64,000 nt of DNA from the NCBI RefSeq assembly GCF_040869045.1, contig NC_090320.1:147830941-147894940 (forward strand), written 5' to 3'. The DNA comes from Eurosta solidaginis (taxonomy: Eukaryota > Arthropoda > Insecta > Diptera > Tephritidae). Position numbers and translations under genes: made by a program. Under the pieces are notes generated by a model. The model saw only the letters and a program-made list of their open reading frames with translations. It was not told where the DNA came from and did no database searches. Below, one piece after another: positions 20,794 to 32,412 of the stretch (the stretch's first letter is position 1; the number at the start of each line of letters is the position of its first letter).

Positions 20794-21930
20794 TCAAAAA
20801 CCAGGACCTATGTTATAAAATAACTCCGTTCTATTGGCAAATACTAGCAGCTTCCTAGGACTTAATCCACTTGCTGCTTCTAGATCTGACAGCTGTATCA
20901 CTCCTAATAGCTGGAGTCTTACCCTGGCAAGTGCAGGGCACGAGCACAGAACGTGCTCGATCGTTTCCTCCTCCAACCCGCACTTTCTACATCTGCTTTC
21001 ACTGACGAAGCCTAATTTAAAGGCATGTGACGCCAGAAGGCAGTGTCCAGTCAGAGTACCCGTCATAAGTCCACAGTCCTCTCTTTTTAATGATAGAAGC
21101 AACTGTGTTAGTCTAAGGTTGTAAGACCTACACATAATCTTCCACACTTTACAGCCCCGCGCTTGAACCCACGCCTTTCCCGCTTGATCGATCATGTGCA
21201 CCTCTCGCCTTCGATTAATCTCGCCCAATCTAATTGGGACGTCTACGGAGCAAGCTTCAAGAAATGCTCCCTTTTTAGCTAATACGTCCGCTTTTTCATT
21301 CCCATCTATTCCCATATCCCCTGGGACCCAATATAGATGTATGCTTCTCCCTGTCCCGATTCTCTCCAGAGACTGCTTACACTCTAACACGCATTTAGAT
21401 GCTGTGGTATGCGTGATTATTGCCTTAATTGCTGCTTGACTGTCAATATAAAAGTTAATACGGTTGCAGCTTAAGCTATTCTCTTCCAGGGTTTCTACTG
21501 CTTTGGTTACGGCTAATATTTCCGCTTGGAACACGCTACAGTAATCCCGCAGCCTGTAGGATCTGCTTATTTCCGGATCAGCGCAGTATGCCGCAGACCC
21601 TACTCCTTCCACTACTTTGGAACCATCGGTGTACACATGTATCGCCTCGTCCGCTATTTGCGCACTCTTGCGCCAACCGTCCACCTCTATTGTGGACTCA
21701 AGATCTCCCTCGAAGCGCAGATAGGGAATCAGGTAGTCTGTTCGACTTGTGATTGTTGACGCTATACTACTATGGCCATATGGTCGGCGCTCAAGCTGCC
21801 CCGAAGCACCGAGCCTGGTTGCGGTCGTTAATGCTTTGTTCTTTGCTACCAGATCTACAGGTGGAATGTGCAGAATGGCATACAGTGCAGCCGTCGGGGT
21901 TGTTTTCAGGGCTCCCGTAATGCTAAGCAT
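20794..21930 (-). pseudogene. LINE RNase H and C-terminal domain
   Basis: A 378-codon frame with the complete RNase H signature (HVYTDGSKV, QAEILAVTKA, FYIDSQAA, WVPGDMGIDGNEKAD at about residues 95-225). A Cys/His cluster follows near residues 310-335: CLLASHAFKLGF, SRCRKCGLEEETIEHVLCSC. This is the zinc-knuckle-like tail usual after RT/RNase H in LINEs. It is separated from the RT by a frameshift and a TAG at 21.95 kb. Confidence 0.88.
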
Positions 21931-23165
21931 CGATAGTCTGCATACCCCCTATAATTTTTTGAGGTATGTCTTTTATGTGTGGCTTTCCACCAAACAAGAA
22001 CTCCATAGTATAAAATAGGGCTTACAATCGCTGTAAAAACCCAATGAGAAAGGGAGGGCGATAGGCCCCACGTACACCCCAGCATTCTTTTACATGCATA
22101 GAGTGCCGTTGAGGCCTTCTTGACCCTCTCCTCCACGTCGAGCTTCCATGACAGCTTACTGTCTAGGATGATTCCTAGATATTTTGTCCAAGGTTTCTCC
22201 TGTAAGGTCACCCCTCCTAACTTAGGCCTGGTCCAATTTGGGACCTTGTACCTCTTTGTAAACAAGACCACATCCGTCTTCTCCACATTGACTTTCGACC
22301 CGACACTAGATGCCCAGGTATGAATATCCCGAAGCGCCCGATCCATCAAAGAACTAATATTTGGAAGGCACTTTCCACTTATGACAATTGCAACGTCATC
22401 TGCGTAAGCCGTAAGTTTTACGGGTCCCTCATCGAATAGCCTGAGCAGTTGGTTGATGACCAGCGTCCACAGCAGAGGTGATAGCACCCCTCCCTGCGGC
22501 GTGCTCCTGTCCACTGATTTCGTGGCCTCGTACAATCCCCATTGTGATGTAATCTGTCTGCAATTTAACATGCAGCCGATCCATCTGATTAAGGCAGGAT
22601 GTACTTTAATGTAATTAAAACCATCCATAATCGCCCATTTTGCAACATTATTGAATGCCAGGGCGTCCAAGAAGACTCCTAGAGCATACTCCTTATATTC
22701 CAGGGATTTCTCTATGCTTATTACCACCCTATGCAATGCGGTGTCTACCGACTTGCCTTTGGTGTACGCATGCTGTGTTGTGGAGAGCAGCTTTTCATCC
22801 ACGTTGGACTTTATGTACACATCTATCAGCCTCTCAAAGGTCTTGAGCAGAAATGATGTCAAGCTAATGGGTCTATAGTCTTTGGAATACACGTGACCCA
22901 TCTTCCCCGCCTTTTGTAGAAAAGCTACACGAGCAGTTCTCGAAGAGTGCGGTATATGATTCAGTCTTATGCACCCATCGAATATTATTTTAAGCCATTC
23001 CACGACCGCCCTATTTTGACTCTTACCATGGCCGGGAATATACCATCTGGGCCCGACGATTTAAACTTAGAAAACGTCTTCATTGCCCACTCGATCTTGG
23101 TATCGGTCACCAAGCCCGACACTACTAGCTCCGTTATTGAAGTGTGAGTGATGTCTGCTGGCTCT
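21906..23165 (-). pseudogene. LINE reverse transcriptase
   Basis: The frame 21906-23003 covers RT motifs from YSKDYRPISLTSFLLKTFER through TPQGGVLSPLLW and AYADDVAIVI to KYLGIILDSKLSW. Further N-terminal RT sequence (a GPDGI type motif, about 23.04-23.07 kb) continues in a shifted frame, with a break at about 23.01 kb. The enzyme would carry out target-primed reverse transcription; this copy is inactivated by at least two frame changes. Confidence 0.87.
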
Positions 23166-23166
23166 T

Positions 23167-23667
23167 CTAACCGTCTCCCGATGGGAAATGTGTATCGAGA
23201 AGCACCTCAAGGGATTCCTCACTATTACGTGACCATTCCCCATTCTCTTTCTTTATTAGTCCCTGGACTATGTTTCCCTTTGCTAGGACTTTTTTCAACC
23301 GTGCTGTTTCGCTGGAGCACTCTATGTCCGTACATAAACTTTTATATGAGTTTCTCTTCGCCCTGGTAATTTCACGCTTGTAGATCCAAAGTAGATCCCT
23401 GTACTCGTTCCGACACGCTTCGCTTTCCTCGGTCTTTGCAAGCTTAAACATTTCTTTTACCTGCCTTCTTAGAAGACTCAGCTCATTGCTCCACCATGGC
23501 GGTTTTGGTTTTCCTCTGAATCTTCTTAGAGGGAAAGCTTTGTTATACGCAGTCATAAGCGTCCTTGTTAGGAATTCATTCGACTCCTCCAGTTCCTCTA
23601 CATTAGCAACCTCTTTGGGTTGTCCCAGTTTTGTTTCTACATGTTTCTGGAATTTAGTCCAGTTCAT
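23167..23667 (-). pseudogene. LINE ORF2 linker between endonuclease and RT
   Basis: A 166-codon minus-strand frame with KPPWWSNELSLLRRQVKEMF and YKREITRAKRNSYKSLC. This is the WW-containing basic helical linker found between endonuclease and reverse transcriptase in LOA/Jockey-group ORF2 proteins. Its neighbours on both sides are in other frames. Confidence 0.8.
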
Positions 23668-23699
23668 TGACCTAGGGTTTCTAAAGGTTCCTCCCTTCT

Positions 23700-24240
23700 C
23701 TACCCTCTTTAGTGGGATGCTGATACGCGGATGATATACGCATGGTCGGAGAAGGGTGATCTATCTAGAACCATGCTATCATACCTTGATATATCACGAT
23801 CGGAGCTCAATGTAATTTCCAGAACATTGCTGGATGTTGGACCAATGTATGTAGGGACATTTCCCCTGTTGGCTATCCGCAAATTGGTTTGCAGGATGTA
23901 ACAAAATAGAGATTCGTCTCTCTCGTTCGTATCTGCTCCTCCCCACGCATTGTGGTGCGCATTTGCATCTGCGCCTATGACCAACCGCCCTTTGCGCCCT
24001 TCCTCCTGTACTAGCCTTTTGCACTCCATCGGTGGAACCTCCGCAGCATGGGACATGTAGCAGGACGCCAGGATAAATGCCTGCCTATTCTTTTGCTCAA
24101 CGGCCACCGCCACGAGATCCTCAGTGGTGTAATTAAGCAGCTTATAAGAATGCAGCTGTTTCCTTACCATTACTACAGCTCGAACCCGTCCTTCCGCGCG
24201 CGCTAAGTCCAGAAACCTTTCCTCCCGATGAGAGCCACGG
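23700..24240 (-). pseudogene. LINE apurinic-type endonuclease
   Basis: The minus-strand frame 23709-24170 has VIGADANAHHNAWGGADTNE (the catalytic D-N region of exonuclease/endonuclease/phosphatase folds) and RSPFSDHAYIIRV (the SDH motif). The N-terminal part runs upstream towards 24.24 kb in disturbed frames. This enzyme nicks target DNA to prime reverse transcription. Confidence 0.85.
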
Positions 24241-24307
24241 CTCCTGGATCAGCGCCACGTCAAACGATCCCTACTCAAGGGTTAGGAGGATTTCGCTCGG
24301 CGCCACT

Positions 24308-24953
24308 TTACTGTGTTGGAGGTTTATATGTAGGACTCGCAGCACCATTGGGCTGTTGGTTCTCCTCCAACACCTTCGTCTTGACGTCGTCGTCCTCCCC
24401 TTGCCCATTTGGGTTAAAGTATTCGAGGCCCCCTTCAGCCTCTCGTGACTGTAGTGCCGGGTGTTCCTCTGTGCGAGTCACAGCATCATTTAGCGGTTGG
24501 TCCTCTTCTAGCACGTTCGTGGTGACGTCGGGGACCTACACGTGTCTTTTTTCCCTCTAGCGTGTTAGGGTTTTTATCCTCGGGACTTCTTTTCCTTAGT
24601 CGCATGTAAATTTTGCCAGTGCCAAAGGACATTTTGCCAAGCTGCGTGTACAAAATATTCTCCGCTTGCTTGTTTATTTGGAAGATGTAGAACTGACTAT
24701 CCTCGGTAGGCCGAGATACAGTAAGTACCTTCCAATCCTGTGTCGGTATGTTCGGATTCTGATTCTGCAGAAGTCGCAGTGTATCCTCCGACTTCATCAC
24801 GCATGGTATCCATACCTTAACTTTTGGTAACGTGGGGATTTGCGCTTTATCCACCACCTCAAATCGGACGTTCGTGCCTTGCCGTTGTAGGTTTGGAATC
24901 TCTACCTCCAGCCACCGCAAGCTCGCGAGATTGTCGCACACTATCATCTTCAC
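24308..24953 (-). pseudogene. LINE ORF1, C-terminal domain (DUF4780-like)
   Basis: The minus-strand frame 24486-24953 reads as the C-terminal domain of LOA-type ORF1 proteins: IVCDNLASLRWLEVEIPNLQ, a VWIPC strand, and TVSRPTEDSQFYIFQIN. A basic tail, RKRSPEDKNPNTLEGKKTRV, follows. The reading continues in a second frame from 24514 to 24308. ORF1 proteins bind the element RNA; I infer this by family. Confidence 0.75.
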
Positions 24954-24964
24954 ACCATTATACT

Positions 24965-24965
<1 letters not shown>

Positions 24966-24995
<30 letters not shown>
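24966..24995. repeat. C30 homopolymer inside LINE ORF1
   Basis: Thirty consecutive C on the plus strand (G on the coding strand) interrupt ORF1 between its two recognisable parts. Such a run is expected to be unstable and to form G-quadruplexes; its length may also be a sequencing or assembly artefact. Confidence 0.9.
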
Positions 24996-25122
24996 TTCCG
25001 AATCAAGGGTTGGAAGGGGCTTACTTGGTTGTTCCCGCATCATCTTAAGCATTAAGCTAATAAGCTCTCTTTCCACAGATCTCCACCTTTCAGTAGTCGT
25101 TTGTCCGAAAGGACTGCTACGA

Positions 25123-25863
25123 TCAACCAGCGCTCGGGAAAAGCAGGAGTCTTAGTGTTATCTCCCTCCACCTCCGAAAAACCGGAGTCTTAGCGTTAAC
25201 TCCCTTTACCGCCTCCGAGAAAGCCGGAGTCTTAGCGTTATCTCCCTTTGGCTTATCTCCTATTTCCGTAGTTGGAACTTCCCTCTGATTCGCAGCTTTC
25301 GAGGTAGTTGCTACCTCGCTAATGGAGCCCATCTGTCTTACAGCTTTGGGCCTACTTGTCTTGTCTATGCGAATACCCTGCCTCGCGGCTCTAGGACTGG
25401 GTCCTTTCTGCCTCGTAAAAGCAGGCTTGTCGCCTTCCGCCGAACGTTGCCTCTTCATTCTGCAATTCGACGCTTCTTCCTCCTCGTACCGGTTGCAGAA
25501 CCGAGGGTTTCTCGCAGCAAACCTTCTGAACTGCCTTCGACCTACTTCTACCGCTTCATGGACCCATTTCAAGCGCTCGATCTCCACTTCTGTTGGGTTG
25601 ACCACTGCTCCCAAGCGTTGTACAATTCTTAGTGCTGCACGGTACTGCGAGAGAGCTCTTTTATTTCCTCTACTCCGTACCCTTCTCCACTCTTCTACTC
25701 CGTTTTCATTTGTGTGCTTCACCAACACGGAATTCATTGAATCAGCACTACTCTCGCTCCCCGAGTCCGACGCATCGCTTAATTCGTATTTGTCGTCCTT
25801 GGATTGCGACTCAGTCCACCTCTTTACATCGTCCTTATTACAATCAGGTAATGAGTTGTTCAT
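25123..25863 (-). pseudogene. LINE ORF1, N-terminal region
   Basis: A 246-codon minus-strand frame starting at an ATG at 25863. An acidic, serine-rich N-terminus (SDASDSGSESSADSMNS) is followed by a basic helical part (RRFAARNPRFCNR) and then short repeats ending in an AKTPxF motif, coded by a unit of about 50 bp (25148-25250). ORF1 is broken after this region by a frame change and by the C30 tract. Its function would be RNA binding and particle formation, inferred from element position. Confidence 0.75.
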
Positions 25864-26230
25864 TGGTCGTACCTGCCCGATAAGGCGGGCTCAGCGGTGC
25901 AGTATTATATACGGGGAAAGAACCGTCCGCCACAGCAGTGCCCCTTACTGTGGTAAGGCCATAAATACTTCCCGAGGTGGCCCGGTATCGGGAAGGCTCC
26001 GTTCGAATACGGCGGAATTTATCCCCTGGCTGCAAATCGCCCAATAGGCACGGTCCGCATAACACCCTGGATTAGGGGGTTGGCAGTTCTTGGTCACCGA
26101 CATCCCGCCGCCCTCCTTTGAGGCGAAACGGCGTAGATGTCAGTCCTAAACAGCTCCGCCTCATAGTCGGGCGCTATGGAGTTCGGCTAAGCCCTCACAC
26201 CAACGACAAGGTGCCTACCCTAGTGAGGGA
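25864..26230 (-). other. LINE 5' untranslated region
   Basis: GC-richer DNA upstream of ORF1 ending near 26230 (minus strand start about ttttccctcactagggtagg). It is distinct from the flanking AT-rich DNA, which suggests the 5' end is close to complete. An RNA-structured leader is possible but I could not establish one. Confidence 0.55.
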
Positions 26231-27014
26231 AAACATTTGATTACTCTCAAAAAAAATTTTATAGATTTATTGCAAACGAAGCGGAATGTCGAAAAATCGC
26301 TCAAGTGTATTTTTGTATCGACATTTTTTTTTTTGTTTTTTTTTTCTCGGACGTTGTGGCAGCGCACTGCCCTCAAGTGGCCCGATGAAACCAGGCTAAT
26401 CCTGTTTTTGGTTTTTTTTTAATTCATACATACTTTTTTTTTTTTTTTTTTTTTTATGTATCCTAATTCCTATTTATATGTTATTTATAATTTTTTTGTT
26501 ACCGAGTCTTTGAGAGGCAGTGGCTTCCTTCTAGATTCGCAAAATACAATACACTAAAAGTAAATATAATTTTTTAATTATTAAGAGAAGATAGAACCGT
26601 CTTTTTTATGGCAAAGAGCGAGTCCGAAACATCAATTATTCTCGAGTGAGAGTTATAATCTTCATTGCTTCTGCATTGTTTAAGAATTATAGGTATATAA
26701 TGCCTTGAAACTCGGCATGGAACATTCAAGTTTACTTCGATCAAAAGAAATGGGCTTGAAACCCCATTCCCTACATATCTGATTCCAGAGATCAATGAAA
26801 TTACATTGGCGGTTTTGACGTGGCTTTGCTCAGGTGAAACATACGAAAATGAGATGACTGAGCATTAAAATAATGCAAAATTCGACATTTTAAAAGGAGC
26901 GACTACCAATAACTTCCCTCAGTGTGAAATATTATTTAATTTTATTCTTTCTCATTTTCATTATTGCTATTAATGCTATTTTCTTAACAGGGGTTTTAAA
27001 AGTGAATAGAGTAA
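26231..27014. other. No gene seen; T-rich runs
   Basis: AT-rich sequence with several long T tracts (26325-26350, 26431-26456). The minus-strand open frame at 26574-26795 has no recognisable domain. The T tracts may be the tails of old retro-insertions. Confidence 0.5.
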
Positions 27015-27057
27015 TTATTCTAGTACAGACGTATATTTTTTAATTTTCGGAAATTTC

Positions 27058-27075
27058 GGGGGGGGGGGGGGGGGG
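27058..27075. repeat. G18 homopolymer at the end of the BEL gag remnant
   Basis: Eighteen G on the plus strand. On the gag strand it encodes the proline run just before the frame ends, and it marks where similarity to gag is lost. Confidence 0.9.
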
Positions 27076-28155
27076 TTTTGAACCCCCTCCCTGAATACTC
27101 GACTCATTTCTTCCACATGGCGGCCCGGCTGCGCCGTTACGCTGTGAAGCAGCTTCTGCAATTTCTCCCGTGTGGTCACTGAACAGTTTCGTAATCTGTG
27201 CTCAGGGGATTTACACATTTTACAAATTGATTTTATTTTTTTCTTAGGTACTTGTGTTTGAAAAACACCAAGTCTTTTCGTAGGGGTTTCTGTCGATTGT
27301 CGTGACGCATTTGGTTTTTGCACTTTAGAAGTTGCATGCCCTGTAAAACCAGACACTGTTTCAAGTGTCTGAAATCCATTAGACAAGAATTTGTCCATAT
27401 CCTCCCACTTGGATATGTCTATTTTATGATCTATACTTTGCTCCCACAGAGCCAACGTGCTCTCTGGTAACTTGGTTGAGCAGAGATAGCTCAGGATTGC
27501 ATTTATGTCATTTTGTAGCTTTTTTATTGAACTGCCACACTCACTTTCTACCTTTTTTAAAATGAATGAAATTTGTAGCTGTGTGTTTACTAAGATATGT
27601 TTGTTCTCGTATCTTTCACACAAGTTTTTCCAGGCCATCTCGAAACCTTCATTTGTGAGAGGACAGTTTTTAACGATGTCTTTTGCTTCGCCTTGTGTTT
27701 TGTTGTTGAGATGGAATAACTTTTCCACCCCTTTCAGGCTGGAATTATTGATATAAATGGCCGTGAACAGGTCACGAAATGTTGGCTATGACAAATAATC
27801 CCCTTTGAAAACTTCCGTATCGCACGCAGGGTAGCGAATTGTATGCCAATGAGGTTCTTGCTCAGGGTTGACGTTCTTGTCCTCATTCTTGTATTTTTCT
27901 GCTTCAGCAGAGATAGACGCTAAGCATCGCATGTAGGTTGCGTGTGCTCCTTTTTCCTTTTTTCTTATCGCCATCCCCTGACACATCATCAGATCTCAGT
28001 AGCGAATCAAACGCAGACTTTACCTTCTGCTACAACGACCGCAACTCTTCCTGCTGTATCGCAAGGGTGTGTTTGCTATGGTCGCTTTCCGGAATAAGGC
28101 TGTAATCTTTACCAAACTCTGCGATTGATTCTGCTAAACAGATGTAGGTTTCCAT
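27076..28155 (-). pseudogene. BEL/Pao gag remnant
   Basis: Begins at an ATG (28155) with METYICLAESIAEFG. The middle segment has the BEL gag hallmark CDTEVFKGDYLS, followed in the same frame by a TAG where Trp is usual, then PTFRDLF and VEKLFHLNNKTQGEAKDIV (DUF1759 region). The C-terminal part has a CCHC zinc knuckle, CKMCKSPEHRLRNC (about 27.2 kb). Two nonsense codons (near 28.03 and 27.79 kb) and at least one frameshift near 27.98 kb inactivate it. No protease or pol follows. The BEL pol at 40-44 kb is in the wrong order to belong to it. Confidence 0.88.
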
Positions 28156-28159
28156 TGTT

Positions 28160-28539
28160 TTGTTTACGTTTATTAACGAGAAAATTGCCGATTAGAAATA
28201 ATAGGACTCTCCTGCGTTAAAATACCTGGCCCAGCAGTAAAAAAAAGCTATTGAATTTCGAAGTCTTATTATTTATTATTTTATTTTTAGGCTTTATGTC
28301 AGGGCACGTCAACGAAAGGGGTTTGTTTTATAGACTTTTTGTCACAGCAGCGGCAACGAAAAGGGTTTAATTTATAGACTTTTTGTCTCAGCGGCAACAA
28401 CAAAAAAGGGGACCACTCGCCACCTCCACAGTTCATGGGTTTATTGCAGGCATCGACAAATTGGAAATGCAGATGTGTTAGTGAGAGCGCGATAATCGCT
28501 CACATCACTTGATGCATCGGTTTGCGTAGTTCATTCGCT
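28160..28539. other. Possible BEL 5' leader, otherwise unassigned
   Basis: Upstream of the gag start. It contains two similar stretches, caacgaaaggggtttgtttt and caacgaaaagggtttaattt, spaced about 50 bp, each followed by atagactttttgtc. No primer-binding site or LTR edge could be recognised. Confidence 0.4.
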
Positions 28540-28720
28540 TATTAGCAAGCAACAACACAAGATCGTTTGTCATTATTTCTTTAATGCGCACAATGGGAAG
28601 CAAAAGGTTTATACAATTAAATACATTGTATTTGCGCAAAAGGGTTGGTCAACATTAAATATTTTTCGCTAGTGCGCATTGAAAAAATAACAAACGATCT
28701 TTGCTTGTTGCTTGCTAATA
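28540..28720. repeat. Imperfect foldback, about 50-bp arms
   Basis: 28540-28591 (tattagcaagcaacaacaca...gcgcac) and 28672-28720 are inverted repeats with a few mismatches, around an 80-bp AT-rich loop. It is probably the core of a small DNA element; no target duplication was identified. Confidence 0.65.
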
Positions 28721-29356
28721 ACATCGTCAACATTGCGAGCGACGCACACTATGCATGTTGCTGCGCCAAATGCTCAGTGATTACTAAACTAAAGAGAATA
28801 AGAATACGTGTTAATTGAGTGTGCACAACTGTGCCACTAAATGCCGATGCCTGGTTTATTGTGATAAAATGAAAAGTGCGTGCGATATTGTTCTCGAGGT
28901 TGAAAATAAGCGGAAAAAAGTGTAAAAAGTGTTTTAAGTGAAGTGAGCGCCTGAATAATTAAATTGGACTTGATTTTTTGTCTGCGATTTACAAAACGAC
29001 AACAAAAAATGATTAAATATAGTGAGGTTGTTTGAAAGTGAGGTTATGTTACCCTCTGCCTTGTGTTGTGTTTGGAAAACCTTACCGCTGATGGGGGGAT
29101 AGACTAGATAATCACAAGGACCGAAATAAACTTGAAAAAATAAGTGATTTTAATTTCGAAAAAAGGAAAGAATTAATTGGCGCTCACTAAAATAAACTTC
29201 ACTGTGTACACGTTTTTTTGTTTTTTTTTGATCGCAATTTTTCGCGCACAATACGTGTTTTTTCTTTATTTTTCAATAACCAACACTCAAAAAAAAGTGG
29301 CAAGTAATATGACACTTTCTTCTTATTTTGTGTTGGAAAAGTTGATTGTTGTGCTG
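28721..29356. other. No feature seen
   Basis: Non-coding. The short open frames here have no domain support. Confidence 0.45.
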
Positions 29357-29456
29357 AGCTGTGGCTCCGGTGGCTACTGACATGTTGTATAATATAAGTT
29401 TTCAAGCGCTCTGGCTCCGGTGGCTACTGACATCTTGTATAATATAAGCTTTCAAA
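29357..29456. repeat. 50-bp tandem duplication
   Basis: Two copies of ctccggtggctactgacatn followed by ttgtataatataag, 50 bp apart (29365 and 29415), differing at a few bases. Confidence 0.8.
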
Positions 29457-30720
29457 CTTTTTGCTGGTTCTGCTGGGATGTGCTGTGGCAAATAAATTTG
29501 TGTGGCAATCCTTTGGCAAAATTTATGTAGTTGGCAAATTGTGCTGTGCAGGTAGATAATCTGGTGTAGTGGAATGTATGTCAAAAGGTGCTTTAAGTTC
29601 TTGTTGAGGAGGACCAATGTTCGGCCTGTGTGCGTCGGAAACCGGCAGTGGGTTGGCGCACACGGGTCGATCTCGGGATATGAAGGTTCACTCAGAAATG
29701 CAATGAAATAAATAAAGAAAGCACAGGGGGATTTTCCTCGTTATAATATTATTTAAATAAGGTGAAAGAAATGTACAGCGCTAACAGGGAGTGACATTAG
29801 TTTACCTTGTATGTCAAATGACAGCGATGGTGATCCTGGGCGATATGAACTGCTTCGCGGTTGATCGAAAAAGAGGCCGGTGGTCCCGTGGATGACAACC
29901 GCTAAGCCGCCAAAAATTCCTCCGGTTTTAAGGAGGGGAAAGTCACGCACTCAATCAACCAACATATATGTGCGTGGGTGCTGACAAACAGCACACATCC
30001 ACATGCATGTGCATGAAACACATGCATGTGCTTGCATGCAAACACATGCGGGCGTGAGTGTGTGGGTGGCTCGAAATGTCATTGAAATTGTTAGGGAGGG
30101 GCGCCGTCAAACAAGGAAAGTTAGGCATTGGGCCTGAACAATGACAATATGTGAAAGATATATATGTGTTCACGTCAGGTAAAACTATAAAAGTGTATGC
30201 GTATGTGTGTGTGTTAATTTCTTAAGAGTATTGGCTATTCAAACCTGGCGAGGTTCAAAATTCTTTTTTGTTTTTTTTAGGTAAACAAAAAAATAGATTT
30301 ATAAAATAAAAAAATTTATTAGAATTGAGTACTGCCTCTAAAACTCAATATTTGGTATTAATTATGATTAAGTATAAAAATTTTACAAACAAAAAAATAT
30401 AAACAAAATTAAGAAGAAAATCGAAACTAAATATCCCGTATCCACCGTCAACTCCAATTCGGTGGCTTATAGTTTCCTAGAAGCTAACTCATTAAAAATG
30501 TAAAAAAGTTAACAAGAGAAAAAAGCAAAAAAACTACGATACAAATTCAAATTGTGTTTGTGTATTTTTTATTCAAATGTTGTTGACGCCTAAATGTATT
30601 TTGATATTAACTCAAAATCGTATCTTATAAATCCCTTTTTCCAAAAAAAATTAACAGTAAATTTTCCACAAATTTATGAATTTGTTTTTAGTAGATTAAA
30701 AACTAAATAAAAGGAGACAA
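29457..30720. other. No gene seen
   Basis: Contains a GT/GC-rich patch with short inverted repeats (29.62-29.67 kb), a stretch rich in acatgcatgtg (30.00-30.05 kb) and AT-rich sequence. No domain is encoded in any frame. Confidence 0.45.
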
Positions 30721-30907
30721 TACGAAAACCAATTGGCGTTTTCGTCTTCCTAAAACTTAAGTCAATTCAGATTTAAATCGAAGTTTACGCTGCTTTCTGA
30801 ATCTTAATAAAAAAGCAATAATACGAAAACAAATTGGCGTTTTCGTCTTCTTAAAACTTAGGCCAATTCAGATTTAAATCGAAGTTTACGCTGCTTTCTG
30901 AATCTAA
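30721..30907. repeat. Tandem duplication, about 100 bp x 2
   Basis: The segment from 30722 (ttggcgttttcgtcttc) recurs from 30823 with a 101-bp offset; each copy ends cgctgctttctgaatct. Confidence 0.85.
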
Positions 30908-31619
30908 ATTAATGCAAAAATTATAAGTCGAATATGTATGTGTTAGTGGTTAGTGTGTTTTGGTGTTGACCTTGCGAAGGAATCGAGATTTAGGCTGGTG
31001 TTGCTTAAGTCCGTCTGTTTCCTGTCCGAAGTCATGTCAGCTAATTCCCCTTTAATTACCCTGTTTGGGACATCTATGATCAGAGCAATTGTTCCAGCCG
31101 TGATTGCAAAACATCATGTTTTCTTAAAACCCTATTCTACCCCACGTGGTGAATAGCTGTAAACCTCACATGCAGATATTGCTGGAACATCCACATGGTA
31201 GATTGAGCAGCTTTGCCACCACAAAAAATCGTCTTGAACTGTACTAGTATCGACTTCGATACTACCACCGTATCAATACGTTGAAGTTGAAGAAAGCGAA
31301 CTTCGAAGTTGGGCTAGCACTGCCCTCTGTCTATCTTATTGTTACTCAGGTACAAATCACTTCGCCTACTCGGAAAGTGATGTTACCTTAGTAACACGAA
31401 CCTCTCCGAAAGAAGGAAAAATATCTTGATAATTAAAATAAAATTACTAGCAAAATAAGAAAAATAAGAGTAGAGAAAAAGTTAATTGAGATCAAGATAC
31501 TAAGCTGCAATGGGAAATTGGAGTCAATGTTTGCGTTATACTTTGAAAATTTGAAGAAAACACTGAAAGAAAGTTTAGTAAAAAGAAATGTGAGAAAAAT
31601 TAAAATATTCGGGCTATTC
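30908..31619. other. Unassigned; right part may be leader of a degraded LTR element
   Basis: The region at 31.40-31.62 kb is AT-rich and lies where the leader of the element whose LTR ends at 31633 would be. No gag could be recognised. The rest is unassigned. Confidence 0.35.
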
Positions 31620-31631
31620 CGTTGGGCGCCA
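31620..31631 (-). promoter_or_regulatory. Primer-binding-site-like sequence
   Basis: The minus strand reads TGGCGCCCAACG, the same 12 bases that open the primer-binding site of the Gypsy element at 44399. It lies two bases after a possible LTR 3' end. Confidence 0.45.
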
Positions 31632-31632
31632 T

Positions 31633-32028
31633 TGTAATGTAGCTGCTTGGTCCTGGGCGAGAAGGGTGGCGGGTAGGCATGGTGGTAGCCTGGCTGAATC
31701 TCGTCGGCGTTGAGGCCCGGTTCTTGCCACTTTACTCGACCCACAGGCACAAAAACAAAATTATTGATATCATGCCTAGATGAGAAAAATATAGGGGCCT
31801 GTAAAAGATAAAGAGAAAGAAAAGCAAGCGGGAGAAGACCGTCCGTGTCAGGTGCAGTCATCCCTCCCCTCTTGTTCATGAGGCATGAACAACATTGAAC
31901 TCCACTTTGACTCCGATAACCGAGTGGAGTTCCCTTTTCCTGACGTGCATCTGTCTATAATCGTCGGGCCTACATCATCGTCCGTCAGCAAGTTGCAACA
32001 TCCAACTCGTTCCTAGTATGCCACAACA
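31633..32028 (-). mobile_element. Probable lone LTR
   Basis: The minus-strand segment starts TGTTGTGGCATAC and ends TACATTACA, next to the primer-site-like sequence. TG...CA ends and the position support an LTR of 396 bp. There is no second LTR in the window to confirm it. Confidence 0.4.
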
Positions 32029-32412
32029 CCCACGCTAAAACAAAAGAAAACTTAGAGAGCCTGTATTTTTTTCTCACACTGTTTTTACCAATAAATTCAA
32101 AGTAATTAATTTCCTCTTACAAGTTTATTTTCACAAATTCATTGTTGGCTTATATATTATGTTATTTATTATATTCTGATCTACGCTCAATCAAAACAAC
32201 GAAAAAGAGAAATGACTACATATAACTTTCAAATTTTAAGAAAAAAATCAATAGATAACAAAAAAATAAGAATACCCCCAGACGGGAACACGCTTTATTA
32301 AATATCTTTATCTCTTGCTTGTGTTAAGCAATAGTTAAAGCGATCAGTTAAATATGAGCATACGATGATACATTAGGCAAATGAACATAAAAAAGAGAGA
32401 TTATCGCCCCCA
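32029..32412. other. No feature seen
   Basis: AT-rich, non-coding. Confidence 0.4.

Larger units (their letters stand above)
20687..26230 (-). mobile_element. LOA-type non-LTR retrotransposon, nearly full length
   Basis: Minus-strand order 5'-ORF1-endonuclease-RT-RNase H-3', about 5.5 kb. The 3' end carries ggactggccagttcaaccta followed by short cctaa repeats (20687-20705), typical of simple-repeat-ended LINE tails. RT plus RNase H plus an apurinic-type endonuclease place it in the I/LOA group. Several frameshifts and a 30-base C run in ORF1 make this copy inactive. Confidence 0.88.

Noticed and set aside
24824..25155. Plus-strand proline-rich ORFs
   Set aside because: They are translations of the C30 tract and the antisense of LINE ORF1.
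31433..31879. 148-codon minus-strand ORF as a gene
   Set aside because: It runs through a probable LTR and primer-binding-like site and has no domain; better explained as chance reading of LTR DNA.
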